Assembly (NCBI RefSeq): GCF_001552615.1
Contig: NZ_BCRN01000012.1
Span: 62,001-126,000 of the forward strand
Origin: Millisia brevis NBRC 105863
Lineage (GTDB): Bacteria > Actinomycetota > Actinomycetes > Mycobacteriales > Mycobacteriaceae
Reading direction: 5' to 3'
DNA length: 64,000 bases
Part shown: positions 27,678 through 36,860 of the stretch, in pieces
Layout: every line of letters begins with the position of its first letter
Numbering within the stretch: position 1 is the stretch's first letter
Translations under genes and position numbers: made by a program
Notes under the pieces: generated by a model
What the model saw: only the letters and a program-made list of their open reading frames with translations
What the model was told of the DNA's origin: nothing
Databases searched by the model: none

Positions 27678-29027
27678 ATGCGGACCACGGGCCCGAAGAG
27701 CAATCGCCTCGCGAGACGGCGTCTTCGACGACGCGCGGTGCGGTTCTCCGCCCTCGCTTCGGTGGCCGTCCTGGCGACCCTCGTGGCACCGATTCCGGCA
27801 GCGTACGCCCAACCCGCCACCACCACACAGGAATTGCCCGCGGAACTGACCGCGGCGATCTCGCGTGATCTCGGCTATTCGGCGCAGGAATATCTCGAGC
27901 GGGCCGAACGCGCCCAGCAGCTGCACGCGTTCGTGGACAGCTACCGCACGCGCAATCCCGACAGCTACGCCGGCGCCTGGCTCGATGCCGACGGCCAGCC
28001 GGTCGTCGCGGTGACGAACGCGGCAGCGGTCAGCGAGGTGTCCGCCTACGGCTACCGCGCCCAGCGAGCGGCCGTGTCGGCCAACGTGATGCAGGAAGCT
28101 CTGGCCCAGTTGGTCGACTGGATGCAGAAACTCCCGCAGGACGTCGCCAAGTCGATCAACGGCATCGCCGTGGACGCGATGAACAACCAGATCGTCGTGC
28201 AGGTGGTCAATTCCCCGCTCGGACAGGTCCTGAACCTGCCGACGCTGCTCGCCAATGTGCGCATCACCCCGGTGCCGGCGGCCCCGCAGACCGCGGCGGC
28301 GATCGGCGGCGACTCCTTCATCACCAGCGCCGAACCGATCGACAGCCCGAATACCTACGAGATCACCGTGTGCTCGCTCGGGTTCTCGGCGACCACGGCG
28401 GGCGGCGGTGACGCCTACATCAGCGCCGGACACTGCGACCCGCTGCTGGACTCCGGCCGGTCGGGCGCCCCGGTATACCTGCCGAATCCGGCCGGACCCG
28501 CCGCCGGTGCCGGTCCGCAGGTCGGATCGATCGTCGCCTCGCAGGTCGGCGGGGCGAGCGGTGTCGAGTACTCGATCATCTCGGTCAACGAGGCGGGCAT
28601 CGCGGCCGGTCTCGATGAGCCCGCCGTGCGCGGCAGCGCCGGGTCGAGCGTCCCGGTGACCGGCGTCGGCGCCGCGGTGGTCGGTGCGCCGATCTGCAAG
28701 TCGGGCAAGACGTCGTCGTATACCTGCGGTGTGGTCACCGCCGATCGGGTCGAGGTACCGCTCTACCTGGACAACGGCACCACCCGGACCATCAGCGGAT
28801 TTGCCGGCTCCACCTGCTCGCTCGCCGGCGACAGCGGCGGCGCGATCATCAGCGGCACGCTCGCCCTCGGCATCACCAGCGGATCCAACAGCGGCGACAG
28901 CGCAAACTGCGGCGAGGCGGCCCTGGCCCTGGCGGCCACCGGCGGCACCTCGACGGTCGGCATTCCGGTCGGCGATATCACCGCCGCGACCGGGGTGCGG
29001 ATTCGCACCGCGCAGTCCGCCGACTGA
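27678..29027 (+). CDS. Secreted S1-family (chymotrypsin-like) peptidase with pro-region
   Basis: 449 residues from an ATG with GGAAAGGAT upstream. An Arg-rich n-region and hydrophobic core end at AYA (residues 42-44), a Sec-type signal peptide. Residues 45-220 look like an alpha-lytic-protease-style pro-region. The protease domain has His252 (SAGHCD), Ser386 (GDSGGAI) and Cys pairs fitting streptogrisins (232/253, 340/350, 380/411). Where the catalytic Asp is expected the sequence reads GVEYSII, with Glu297. Either Glu substitutes for it or the Asp is elsewhere, so activity is uncertain. Exported; substrate unknown. Follows Hsp70-like gene 3. Confidence 0.85.
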   Translation: MRTTGPKSNRLARRRLRRRAVRFSALASVAVLATLVAPIPAAYAQPATTTQELPAELTAAISRDLGYSAQEYLERAERAQQLHAFVDSYRTRNPDSYAGAWLDADGQPVVAVTNAAAVSEVSAYGYRAQRAAVSANVMQEALAQLVDWMQKLPQDVAKSINGIAVDAMNNQIVVQVVNSPLGQVLNLPTLLANVRITPVPAAPQTAAAIGGDSFITSAEPIDSPNTYEITVCSLGFSATTAGGGDAYISAGHCDPLLDSGRSGAPVYLPNPAGPAAGAGPQVGSIVASQVGGASGVEYSIISVNEAGIAAGLDEPAVRGSAGSSVPVTGVGAAVVGAPICKSGKTSSYTCGVVTADRVEVPLYLDNGTTRTISGFAGSTCSLAGDSGGAIISGTLALGITSGSNSGDSANCGEAALALAATGGTSTVGIPVGDITAATGVRIRTAQSAD

Positions 29028-29498
29028 CGTCGTCGGCCGACTTATCGCCCGAATAGGGCGCGGGTCCTCCGGATCGTCAGGCCGCACACCGTTCCTCGAC
29101 GGCCCGGCCGCAAGGGCATCAACGGCGCAGCAGCAGGGGCATCCACGGCGCCGACGCAAGGGCATCAACGGTGTCACCGCAGGGCGTCGCCGGCGCAGCC
29201 GGACCGACCTTCCGCGACATTGCCACCCATAACCTCGGCACGTCCACGAGGTGCCGCCGCTACCGACAGTCGGCGTACCGATCACATCCCCACTCGACGG
29301 TCCCCAGCGCGACGGGGCGACGTCTGGGTCCTCGCCGCCTCGCTCCGGACCGCGCCGCGACCATCCGCCGAGGCCACGTTCCGAGAGCATCCCGTCGCGT
29401 CCCACGAGAGTGACGGTTTGTTCGGTTGCACCGCAGAATTCGTCACTCCGGCGGACGGCCGCCGGGCTGGGGGTAGGGCAGCGAGATATCCGGGCATG
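29028..29498. other. Gene-free stretch after the S1 peptidase
   Basis: 471 bp with no supportable gene. It contains the 23-bp repeat array at 29111-29202 and otherwise no recognised signal. Confidence 0.6.
29111..29202 (+). repeat. Four 23-bp imperfect tandem repeats
   Basis: Units begin at 29111, 29134, 29157 and 29180, each opening with a[a/g]gggc[a/g]tc..cgg. The fourth is more diverged. Period is exactly 23 bp, not a codon multiple, and no gene is supported here. Located 84 bp after the S1 peptidase stop. Confidence 0.7.
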
Positions 29499-29538
29499 AC
29501 AATGGCCTGCCCATCCGGTCGGATGGGCAGGCCATTGT
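29499..29538. terminator. 18-bp perfect hairpin terminator
   Basis: 29499-29516 pairs without mismatch with 29521-29538 around the 4-nt loop ggtc. It lies 27 bp past the stop of the minus-strand exported-protein gene. No U-tract. Confidence 0.9.
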
Positions 29539-29565
29539 GGAGGTCCTGCTGGCGACGCGTGAACG

Positions 29566-30231
29566 TCAGGCCCAGCGGGTGCTTCCGGGCGGAGCGTTGA
29601 GGGTATTGACCAGGTCATAACCCGCCGCGATCAGGGTCGGTCCGCCGGCGAGGATCGTTCCGGCGATACCACCGACGGCAGCGCCTGTCAGAAGACCGGG
29701 GATGCATCCAAGCGGGATGGTCGCGACGCAGCCGATGACCGCACCGGCGATGGTGCCGACGAGGCTGCCGATGCCGGTGGCCAGGCCGAGCTGGGTCGAG
29801 AACTCGTTGGTCGCGCGCTGGTTCTCCAGCGGCGAGGCCACGGAGTTGAAGAGGCCGGCCGGCTTGTCCACCGCGGGCTCGAGCTCACCCGGGATCAGCT
29901 TGAGGACCTTGCCGTCCTCGGTGATCTCGGACTGCAGCGGCAACTGCTGGTCGCCCAAGTAGAAGGTAAGCGGAAGAACGAGCACGTCCGCGCCCTGCGA
30001 ATCCTGGACGGTGACCGTCTTGCCATCGTCGGCCAGGCGGAAGGCGCCGGCATCGAGCGTGGTGACGACGGTCTCGTCCTCGATGTGCGCCTCGTAGCCG
30101 ATCTCCTCGGCGCCCTGCTCCGCCGCCGGCGGATCCGCCGGAAGGGTCGGGTCGGCCAAGGCGGTTCCGGTCCACACCGCGAGCGAGCCGATGGCCAGCG
30201 CGGCGGTCGCCGTCAGTCTCCGCATGTTCAT
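29566..30231 (-). CDS. Exported protein of unknown function with Gly-zipper C-terminus
   Basis: 221 residues. Signal peptide MNMRRLTATAALAIGSLAVW... with cleavage expected after TALA (residue 26), giving a mature N-terminus DPTLPADPP. The middle is beta-rich (VVTTLDAGAFRLADDGKTVTV, VLPLTFYLGDQQLPLQSEI). The last 80 residues are glycine-zipper-like (GLATGIGSLVGTIAGAVIGC, GLLTGAAVGGIAGTILAGG) with two Cys, suggesting membrane insertion or oligomerisation. I do not recognise a named family, though similar exported proteins are common in Nocardia and Rhodococcus as I remember. ATG with GAGG upstream; a second ATG two codons in. Confidence 0.8.
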   Translation of the reverse strand: MNMRRLTATAALAIGSLAVWTGTALADPTLPADPPAAEQGAEEIGYEAHIEDETVVTTLDAGAFRLADDGKTVTVQDSQGADVLVLPLTFYLGDQQLPLQSEITEDGKVLKLIPGELEPAVDKPAGLFNSVASPLENQRATNEFSTQLGLATGIGSLVGTIAGAVIGCVATIPLGCIPGLLTGAAVGGIAGTILAGGPTLIAAGYDLVNTLNAPPGSTRWA

Positions 30232-31320
30232 AGTTTCCGTTTCCTCATCTACTGCGCTCCTCCGGTTTCAACCGATCCTCGGAGACAACTACCGAACTTC
30301 GGTCACCTAACCCGGTATCGATTCGGACCGACTCACCTTAGCGTCCGAACTTTCGCCTACCGGGCATGCCCACACTTTCGGGGAGAATCCGACACCGTCG
30401 AGATGTTGGATACCCGCGTCCAACCGGCGACATCGGTCGCTCGGCGCACGGCCCCTCCTCCACCTCGTCCGAACCCTCCCCCGCGGCCGGGCGAACCCGG
30501 ACCGATCGACCGCTCTACCACCTGCAATCGAAGCGACGAACCGCTACGGCCGCTGCGGATCCCCGACCCGCACGCGATAACCATACGTGCCCGCCCGACC
30601 ATGTCCGGATCACCCGATCGATGGGGAGCGATGAGCGTGTCGACCGTCGCGAACAGGTCCACCCCATCACCTCCACTCCACCGATCGACACCGGGTTCAA
30701 TTCAACCGAATGACAATATGTGCTAATTCGAATTGATAGATACTTGGACTACCGACAATCGGCGATAGTCGCCCACATTTACCGGAATGCAATCACCGAG
30801 AATAGTGACAGCATCCGCGATGCGGCTTTCGAAATATTGGCGGGTGAACCGCCCGGTACGCCTCGCGGACGTGCTTACGAGTAGGCGTCGAACCCACCCG
30901 AACCGGCGCGATTACCTCCCCATGCCACCCCATGTACCGGTCGCCGGCGGCCCATCGACCCTTTCGGATCGCCACCCAACAGACCGGTCGTTGGTCTGAA
31001 ATCTAGCCCAATCGCCGACTGAGAACAAGCTGTGAGAACCCTGAAGTTCGGATGGGGAATCGGCCCCGTAAACCCGCACAAAGAACGGAAGTTAGGAAAC
31101 CCTGGCTGTGATCTACCCCCACCTTCCCGTTACGGTCGCACGAGGTACGGCGGCCGAACAGCACCCTCAGCCCGAGAAGCGCCCGGTCACCGGCCCGAAT
31201 CTTTAGCTACCGGCCAGTAACTTACAACTTGTTACCCTCGGGTAACTTCACTAAGTTACCTGCGAGTAGCTGAGCCGGACGGGCGGCAGGAATGCCGCCT
31301 CGAGCGAAAGGGCGTCGATC
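30232..31320. other. 1.1-kb gene-free region
   Basis: No reading frame here has convincing codon usage or family similarity. Base composition is visibly more A/T-rich from 30700 to 30860. It must carry the promoter of the exported-protein gene and of the Fe-S reductase, and includes the GTTACCC palindrome at 31231-31246. An unrecognised RNA gene cannot be excluded. Confidence 0.6.
31231..31246. promoter_or_regulatory. GTTACCC palindrome upstream of Fe-S reductase
   Basis: GTTACCC-tc-GGGTAAC is a perfect 7+7 inverted repeat 75 bp before the GTG of the reductase gene. Additional GTAAC and GTTAC copies are at 31217-31221 and 31255-31259, making four half-sites in about 43 bp. Probable operator; the regulator is unknown. 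Confidence 0.55.
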
Positions 31321-34300
31321 GTGTCCGCACTGACGATCACGTTGGGGACCATCGGATGGTTGTTCTGCCTCGTGGCATGGGCGTCCTTCCTCAGTGGTGT
31401 ATGGAACCAGTACCGGACGATCCGACTCGGCCAGCCCGCGCCCGACCGCTGGCGCCCGATCGTCCCCCGCATGCGGCAGATGCTCATCGAGTTCATCGCC
31501 CACACGCGAATGGTCAAGTTCCGGACGGTCGGCTGGGCGCACTGGCTGGTGATGATCGGCTTCCTCGGCGGCTTCCTGCTCTACTTCGAGGCCTACGGGC
31601 AGACCCTCTACCCCGAGTTCCACTGGCCGTTCTTCGGTGACACCTTCGCCTGGCACCTCTGGGACGAGCTGCTGGGCATCGGCACGGTGGTCGGCATCCT
31701 GACGCTGATCGTCATCCGCCAGCTCAACCATCCGCGGGTCCCCGCCCGGCTGTCCCGCTTCTCGGGTTCCCGCTTCGGTCCGGCCTACCTCATCGAGATG
31801 ATCGTGCTGGTCGAGGGCCTGGGCATGATCTTCGTGAAGGCCGGCAAGATCGCGACCTTCGGGCACGCCAACCCGTACTCGGACTTCTTCACCATGCAGG
31901 TGGCCCGGCTGCTGCCGGAGAGCCCGGAACTCGTCTCGGTGTTCGCGCTGATCAAGATGCTCTCGGGCGGCCTGTTCCTCTACCTGGTCGGCCGCAACCT
32001 GACCTGGGGCGTCGCCTGGCACCGGTTCAGCGCCTTCCCGAATATCTACTTCAAGCGCCAGGACGACGGCTCGGTCGCCCTCGGTGCCGCCAAGCCGATG
32101 ATGTCCGGCGGCAAGCCGATCGATATGGAGACCGCCGACCCCGATACCGACACCTTCGGCGTCGGCCGAATCGAGGACTTCTCCTGGAAGGGCTGGCTGG
32201 ACTTCACCACCTGCACCGAATGCGGCCGTTGCCAGTCGCAGTGTCCGGCGTGGAATACCGGCAAGCCGCTGTCGCCGAAGCTGCTGATCATGTCGCTGCG
32301 CGATCACGCCTACGCCGAGGCCCCCTATCTGCTGGCCGGCGGCCGCAAGGATATGGCCGGCGAGGAGGTCGGGCTGGTCGACGCCGACGGCAAGCCCGAC
32401 GAGGCCAAGCTGGCCGCGATCCCGGAGGCCGCGCGTCTGGAATCCGACCGCCCGCTGGTCGGCCCCACCGAGGGGCAGATCGCCGGCGGCATCATCGATC
32501 CGGACGTGCTGTGGAGTTGCACCACCTGCGGTGCCTGCGTCGAGCAGTGCCCGGTGGACATCGAACACGTCGACCACATCATCGATATGCGCCGCTACCA
32601 GGTGCTGATCGAGTCGGAGTTCCCCTCCGAGCTGGCCGGACTGTTCAAGAACCTCGAGAACAAGGGCAATCCGTGGGGTCAGAACTCCAAGGATCGGCTC
32701 AACTGGATCTCGGAGATGGACTTCCCGATCACCGTCTTCGGTGACGACACCGATTCGTTCGAGGGCTACGAGTACCTCTTCTGGGTCGGCTGCGCCGGCG
32801 CCTACGAGGACCGCGCCAAGAAGACCACCAAGGCGGTCGCCGAGCTGCTGGCCACCGCGGGCGTCAAGTTCCTGGTGCTCGGCCAGGGCGAGACCTGCAC
32901 CGGTGACTCCGCCCGCCGCGCGGGCAACGAGTTCCTGTTCCAGCAGTTGGCGCAGCAGAACATCGAGATGATCGATTCGGTCTTCGAGGGGCTCGACGAA
33001 CCGAAGCGCAAGGTCATCGTCACCTGCGCGCACTGCCTCAACGCGCTGAAGAACGAGTACGCGCAGCTCGGCGCGAACTACGAGGTCGTCCACCACACCC
33101 AGCTGCTCAACCGGCTCGTGCGGCAGAAGCGGCTGATCCCGGTGGCCAAGGTCGACGACACGGTCACCTACCACGACCCGTGCTACCTGGGTCGGCACAA
33201 CAAGATCTACAACGCTCCCCGCGAGGTGATCGCCGAGTCCGGTTCGGTCCTGACCGAGATGCCCCGGCACGGCGAACGGTCGATGTGCTGCGGCGCCGGT
33301 GGCGCGCGGATGTGGATGGAAGAGCACATCGGCAAGCGGATCAACGTCGACCGGGTCGACGAGGCGATCGGCACGCTCGACGACGCCCCGCCGCGCGAGG
33401 GTCGACGCATCGCGACCGGTTGCCCGTTCTGCCGGGTGATGCTCACCGACGGCCTGACTGCCCGTCAGGAGTTGGGTCGCGGCGAGAACGTCGAGGTCAT
33501 CGACGTCGCCCAGCTGATGCTCGAGTCGATCACCCGCCTGGACGCCGAGCAGCTGGGCAAGAACATCGAGGTGATCCAGACCGAGAAGGTCGAGGAGATC
33601 GAAGCGGCTCCGGAGCCGGCGCCGGTGGCCGAGCAGGCCGTCGCGGCTGCTCCGACCGCTGCTGCCGGCGGTGTTGCCGCTGGTGCGCCGAAGGCCGGCG
33701 GTCTGGGGATGAAGGGCGGCGCCAAGACTCCCGGCGCACCTGCCGCGGGCGCACCGAAGGCCGGTGGCCTGGGCATGAAGGGCGGCGCGAAGGCTCCTGG
33801 CGCCCCGACTCCCGGTGCGGCGGCGGGTGCTCCGGCGGCCGGCGCGCCCAAGGCGGGCGGGCTCGGTATGCAGGGCGGTATCAAGGCGCCCGGCGCCAAG
33901 GCTCCCGGCGCTCCGGCAGCGGGCGCACCCAAGGCCGGCGGCCTCGGCATGAAGGGCGGCGCCAAGGCTCCCGGCGCTCCGGCGGCCGGTGCACCGAAGG
34001 CCGGCGGTCTGGGCATGAAGGGCGGCATCAAGGCGCCCGGTGCGCAGGCTCCCGGTGCTCCGGCAGCAGCTCCGGCGCCGACCGCCGATACCCCGAGCGC
34101 TCCCCCGGCGGCCCCGCCGAAGGCTCCTGCCAAGGGAGGCCTGGGCATGAAGGGCATCGCCCGCACACCGGGTGCCGGCGCTCCGAAGGCTCCGGGCGGC
34201 GGTGCTCCCAAGGCACCGGGCGCGGCGAAGCCCCCGACACCGGCGGCCGAGGCACCGGCCGGCGCGGAAACGCCCGCACCTGCGGCTCCCGCAGTTCCGG

Positions 34301-34914
34301 CTCCCGCGACGCCGGCGATCCCGACCGCCAAGGGCGGGCTCGGTATGAAGGGCATCGCGCGCACGCCCGGGGCCGGTGCCCCGAAGCCGCCCGGTGGCGC
34401 AGCGAAGGCCGCACCGACGCCCCCTCCGGCGGACGTCGCCGAGGTCGTGGCCGATACGACCGAGGTGGTCACCGCGGATCCGGTCGCGGAACAGCCGGCG
34501 GCCCCCGAGCCTGCCGCACCGAAGGCCGCTCCCGGCGGACTCGGTATGAAGGGCATCACGCGGGCTCCCGGTCGCCGTGGCGCTCCGCCGGCTCCGGGTA
34601 GGCCGGCCACCCCGGCGACGAGCCCCGTTTCCGAGGACGTCGCCGTCGTGGAAACTCCCGACGTCGCAGATCCCGCCGGCGACCAGCCGACCGCGGAGCA
34701 GGCGGTCACGGTGGAGTCGGTCACGGTGGAGTCGGTCACGGAGGAGTCGGTCGCCCCCGCGGAGACCAACGGCGCGGCCGGCAACGGGGCCGCGCCGGCG
34801 ACCAATGGCTCGGCGAATGGGCAGGACGCGCCGGCCGATGTCCCCGCACCCCCGGTCGCCAAGCCGGGTGGCCTGGGGATGAAGGGCATCGCCAAGCCTC
34901 CGGGCCGACGCTGA
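31321..34914 (+). CDS. Membrane Fe-S/CCG-domain reductase with long repeat tail (Rv0338c-like)
   Basis: 1197 residues from a GTG with AAAGG upstream. Five membrane helices lie in residues 1-245. Two 4Fe-4S motifs follow (CTECGRCQSQCP near 300 and CTTCGACVEQCP near 403). Two CCG-type cysteine-rich domains then appear (CTGDSARRAGNE...CAHCLN, and DPCYLGRH...MCCGAGGARMW...CPFC), as in heterodisulfide-reductase- and glycolate-oxidase-type proteins. It probably passes electrons to or from a membrane carrier; donor and acceptor unknown. From about residue 760 a 430-residue Ala/Pro/Gly tail carries nine GGLGM[K/Q]G motifs. Similar to Rv0338c (882 aa) but with a much longer tail. Confidence 0.88.
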   Translation: MSALTITLGTIGWLFCLVAWASFLSGVWNQYRTIRLGQPAPDRWRPIVPRMRQMLIEFIAHTRMVKFRTVGWAHWLVMIGFLGGFLLYFEAYGQTLYPEFHWPFFGDTFAWHLWDELLGIGTVVGILTLIVIRQLNHPRVPARLSRFSGSRFGPAYLIEMIVLVEGLGMIFVKAGKIATFGHANPYSDFFTMQVARLLPESPELVSVFALIKMLSGGLFLYLVGRNLTWGVAWHRFSAFPNIYFKRQDDGSVALGAAKPMMSGGKPIDMETADPDTDTFGVGRIEDFSWKGWLDFTTCTECGRCQSQCPAWNTGKPLSPKLLIMSLRDHAYAEAPYLLAGGRKDMAGEEVGLVDADGKPDEAKLAAIPEAARLESDRPLVGPTEGQIAGGIIDPDVLWSCTTCGACVEQCPVDIEHVDHIIDMRRYQVLIESEFPSELAGLFKNLENKGNPWGQNSKDRLNWISEMDFPITVFGDDTDSFEGYEYLFWVGCAGAYEDRAKKTTKAVAELLATAGVKFLVLGQGETCTGDSARRAGNEFLFQQLAQQNIEMIDSVFEGLDEPKRKVIVTCAHCLNALKNEYAQLGANYEVVHHTQLLNRLVRQKRLIPVAKVDDTVTYHDPCYLGRHNKIYNAPREVIAESGSVLTEMPRHGERSMCCGAGGARMWMEEHIGKRINVDRVDEAIGTLDDAPPREGRRIATGCPFCRVMLTDGLTARQELGRGENVEVIDVAQLMLESITRLDAEQLGKNIEVIQTEKVEEIEAAPEPAPVAEQAVAAAPTAAAGGVAAGAPKAGGLGMKGGAKTPGAPAAGAPKAGGLGMKGGAKAPGAPTPGAAAGAPAAGAPKAGGLGMQGGIKAPGAKAPGAPAAGAPKAGGLGMKGGAKAPGAPAAGAPKAGGLGMKGGIKAPGAQAPGAPAAAPAPTADTPSAPPAAPPKAPAKGGLGMKGIARTPGAGAPKAPGGGAPKAPGAAKPPTPAAEAPAGAETPAPAAPAVPAPATPAIPTAKGGLGMKGIARTPGAGAPKPPGGAAKAAPTPPPADVAEVVADTTEVVTADPVAEQPAAPEPAAPKAAPGGLGMKGITRAPGRRGAPPAPGRPATPATSPVSEDVAVVETPDVADPAGDQPTAEQAVTVESVTVESVTEESVAPAETNGAAGNGAAPATNGSANGQDAPADVPAPPVAKPGGLGMKGIAKPPGRR
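33691..34911 (+). repeat. Nine GGLGM[K/Q]G motif repeats (coding)
   Basis: Coding repeats in the tail of the Fe-S reductase. The first five lie in tandem units of about 20-35 residues (KAGGLGMKGGAKAPGAPAAG). Four more are spaced by Pro/Ala-rich stretches, the last one six residues before the C-terminus (GIAKPPGRR). The motif is more strictly kept than the spacers, implying selection on it. Confidence 0.85.
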
Positions 34915-35054
34915 ATCGACCGCGCATGTGGGGAGTGCCGCCGCCAGTTCACCGGCGTCGGCGCTCCTCCACCCGGCCGGTCGAGGTTGGGGAGTCTGGC
35001 ATCCACCCGATGGACGCAGAACTCCCCAATCCGCCGGTTCGCGGGGCGGGTCGG

Positions 35055-35942
35055 ATGCGTGCGTGGCTTGCGATCGCGGGGCTCGCGCTGCTCGTGCCGG
35101 TCGCGACCGCGTGCGGACCGGCGGCCGAGGAATCTCCCGGCGACGGGGCGACCCCGACGGTTGCCGCCACCGGGGCCGGCCCGACAGCCGCCGCTACCGG
35201 GGCCACCCCGCCGGCCTCCGCCGGGGATACCGTGACCGGCCCACCGACGGGGGTGGGCTTCGACTACCAATTGGGCGGCGACTATCCGGTACCCGCCGAT
35301 GTCGGCGTGGTGGTCCGCCAGTGGGACAGCGCACCGGCCCCCGGCGTCTACTCGGTCTGCTACGTCAACGCCTTCCAGACCGAAGCGCAGGCCGACGGTC
35401 CCGGCGGCGCCGAACGGTGGCCGGACGGGCTGGTCCTCGACATCACCGACCCCGAGTGGCCCGGCGAACATCCGATCGACATCGGCACCCCCGCGCATCG
35501 GGACGCCGCCGCGGCGTTCGTATCGGACATGCTCGCAGCCTGCGCCGAGCGCGGCTTCGACGCCGTCGAGTTCGACAACCTGGACAGCTACCAGAGGTAT
35601 CCCGATCTGCCCTCCGATCGGGATGACACGATCGCCTACGCCCGCCTGCTGGTGGACGCCGCCACGCGGTCCGGGCTGGCGGCCGGTCAGAAGAACACCC
35701 CGGATCTGCTCGACGCGGCCCCGGACATCGGCTTCTCCTTCGCGATCGCCGAGGAGTGCGGTCAGTTCGACGAATGCGAGTCCTACGTCGACCGATACGG
35801 CGACGCGGTCTTCGACGTCGAGTACACCCGGGACGGTTTGGACGCCGCCTGCGCGGCGATCGGTGAGCGGGCGGCGGTCATCCAGCGCGATCTCGACCTC
35901 GTCCCCGGCGATTCCCCGGGCTACCTGCGCCGGGTGTGCTGA
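35055..35942 (+). CDS. GH114-like lipoprotein (endo-alpha-1,4-polygalactosaminidase family)
   Basis: 295 residues from the ATG at 35055; an in-frame ATG 45 bp earlier is possible. The N-terminus MRAWLAIAGLALLVPVATAC ends in a lipobox cysteine, so the protein is probably lipid-anchored outside the membrane. An Ala/Thr/Gly/Pro spacer of about 45 residues follows. The catalytic-type domain then has WDSAPAPGVYSVCYVNAF, LDITDPEWPGE and ERGFDAVEFDNLDSY. The last is the GH114/TM1410-type signature with acidic active-site candidates. Family members cleave alpha-1,4-galactosamine-containing polymers; the target here is not known but could be a cell-surface polysaccharide. Confidence 0.82.
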   Translation: MRAWLAIAGLALLVPVATACGPAAEESPGDGATPTVAATGAGPTAAATGATPPASAGDTVTGPPTGVGFDYQLGGDYPVPADVGVVVRQWDSAPAPGVYSVCYVNAFQTEAQADGPGGAERWPDGLVLDITDPEWPGEHPIDIGTPAHRDAAAAFVSDMLAACAERGFDAVEFDNLDSYQRYPDLPSDRDDTIAYARLLVDAATRSGLAAGQKNTPDLLDAAPDIGFSFAIAEECGQFDECESYVDRYGDAVFDVEYTRDGLDAACAAIGERAAVIQRDLDLVPGDSPGYLRRVC

Positions 35943-36009
35943 GCGACATCGCGGGAACCCGGCCCGCGGGGGCGGCGGATCGGCGTGCGGCCCGACCTCG
36001 GGGCCCCGG

Positions 36010-36714
36010 TCAGACCGCGACCGGTTCGAGCAGTTCCGGGGAGTTGTTGGCGACATTGCCGACCGCCGGGCCCACCTCGTAGGGGATCAGCGTCGGCTCG
36101 ACGACGTGGTCGACCAGCCCGGTGATCGCTCCCGGCGCGGTGATCGACGGATCGAGCCACTCGTCGAGGTCCGCCCCGGCGAGCACCAGCGGCGCACGGT
36201 CGTGGATCTCGCCGATCGCGTCGGTCGCGGGCCGGGTGATGATCGTCGTCGAGAGCACCCAGCGGTCCGGATCGTCGTCGGCGGCGTCGGGCCGGCGCCA
36301 CCACTCGTAGAGGCCGGCCATCGCCAGCACCCCATCGGCATGCAGGAAGTAGGGGACCTTGCGGCCGTCGCGCCGCATCCACTCGTAGTATCCGTCCGCC
36401 GGCACGATGCAGCGCCGGGAGGCGGCCGCCTTGCGGAAGGCGGGCTTCTCGGTGATCGTCTCCGATCGCGCGTTGATCATCCGCGCGCCGATCGACAGAT
36501 CCTTCGCCCACGACGGCACCAACCCCCATCGGGCGGTGTGCAACTCGCGCCGACGATCCCCGGTCTCGCGGTCGGTACGGGTCAGCGCGATCCGCACCGG
36601 CTGGGTGGGCGCGATGTTGTAGGAGGGCGCCAAGCCCTCGCCGACCGCTTCGACGATGTCGAAGACATCCTTCAGATCGGCATCGGAACGCGTATTCGCG
36701 TAGCGGCCACACAT
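36010..36714 (-). CDS. SRAP-domain protein (HMCES/YedK family)
   Basis: 234 residues from the ATG at 36712-36714. This start puts Cys at position 2 (MCGRYAN), which the family requires: the processed N-terminal Cys forms a covalent link with abasic sites in single-stranded DNA. Other conserved parts are YNIAPTQPV, ARWGLVPSWAKD, MINARSET, CIVPADGYYEW (Glu) and IHDRAPLVL (His). It shields abasic DNA from breakage during replication. Divergent from an aminotransferase across 146 bp. Confidence 0.95.
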   Translation of the reverse strand: MCGRYANTRSDADLKDVFDIVEAVGEGLAPSYNIAPTQPVRIALTRTDRETGDRRRELHTARWGLVPSWAKDLSIGARMINARSETITEKPAFRKAAASRRCIVPADGYYEWMRRDGRKVPYFLHADGVLAMAGLYEWWRRPDAADDDPDRWVLSTTIITRPATDAIGEIHDRAPLVLAGADLDEWLDPSITAPGAITGLVDHVVEPTLIPYEVGPAVGNVANNSPELLEPVAV

Positions 36715-36860
36715 GGAAACGATTGTCCTCACCGATCGCACCGTTGACCACCGTCGGCCCACCGGCCGGTCCGGCGCCTACCACACCGGACCGCCCCACT
36801 CGGGCCATTCCCGGGATATTGGCTTGCGGCGACTCCCGGGGGCGGTGGCACGATTGCCTG

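Noticed and set aside
27636-29618. 660-codon open frame opposite the S1 peptidase
   Set aside because: Composition is typical of an antisense GC frame, and the peptidase on the other strand has clear active-site motifs.
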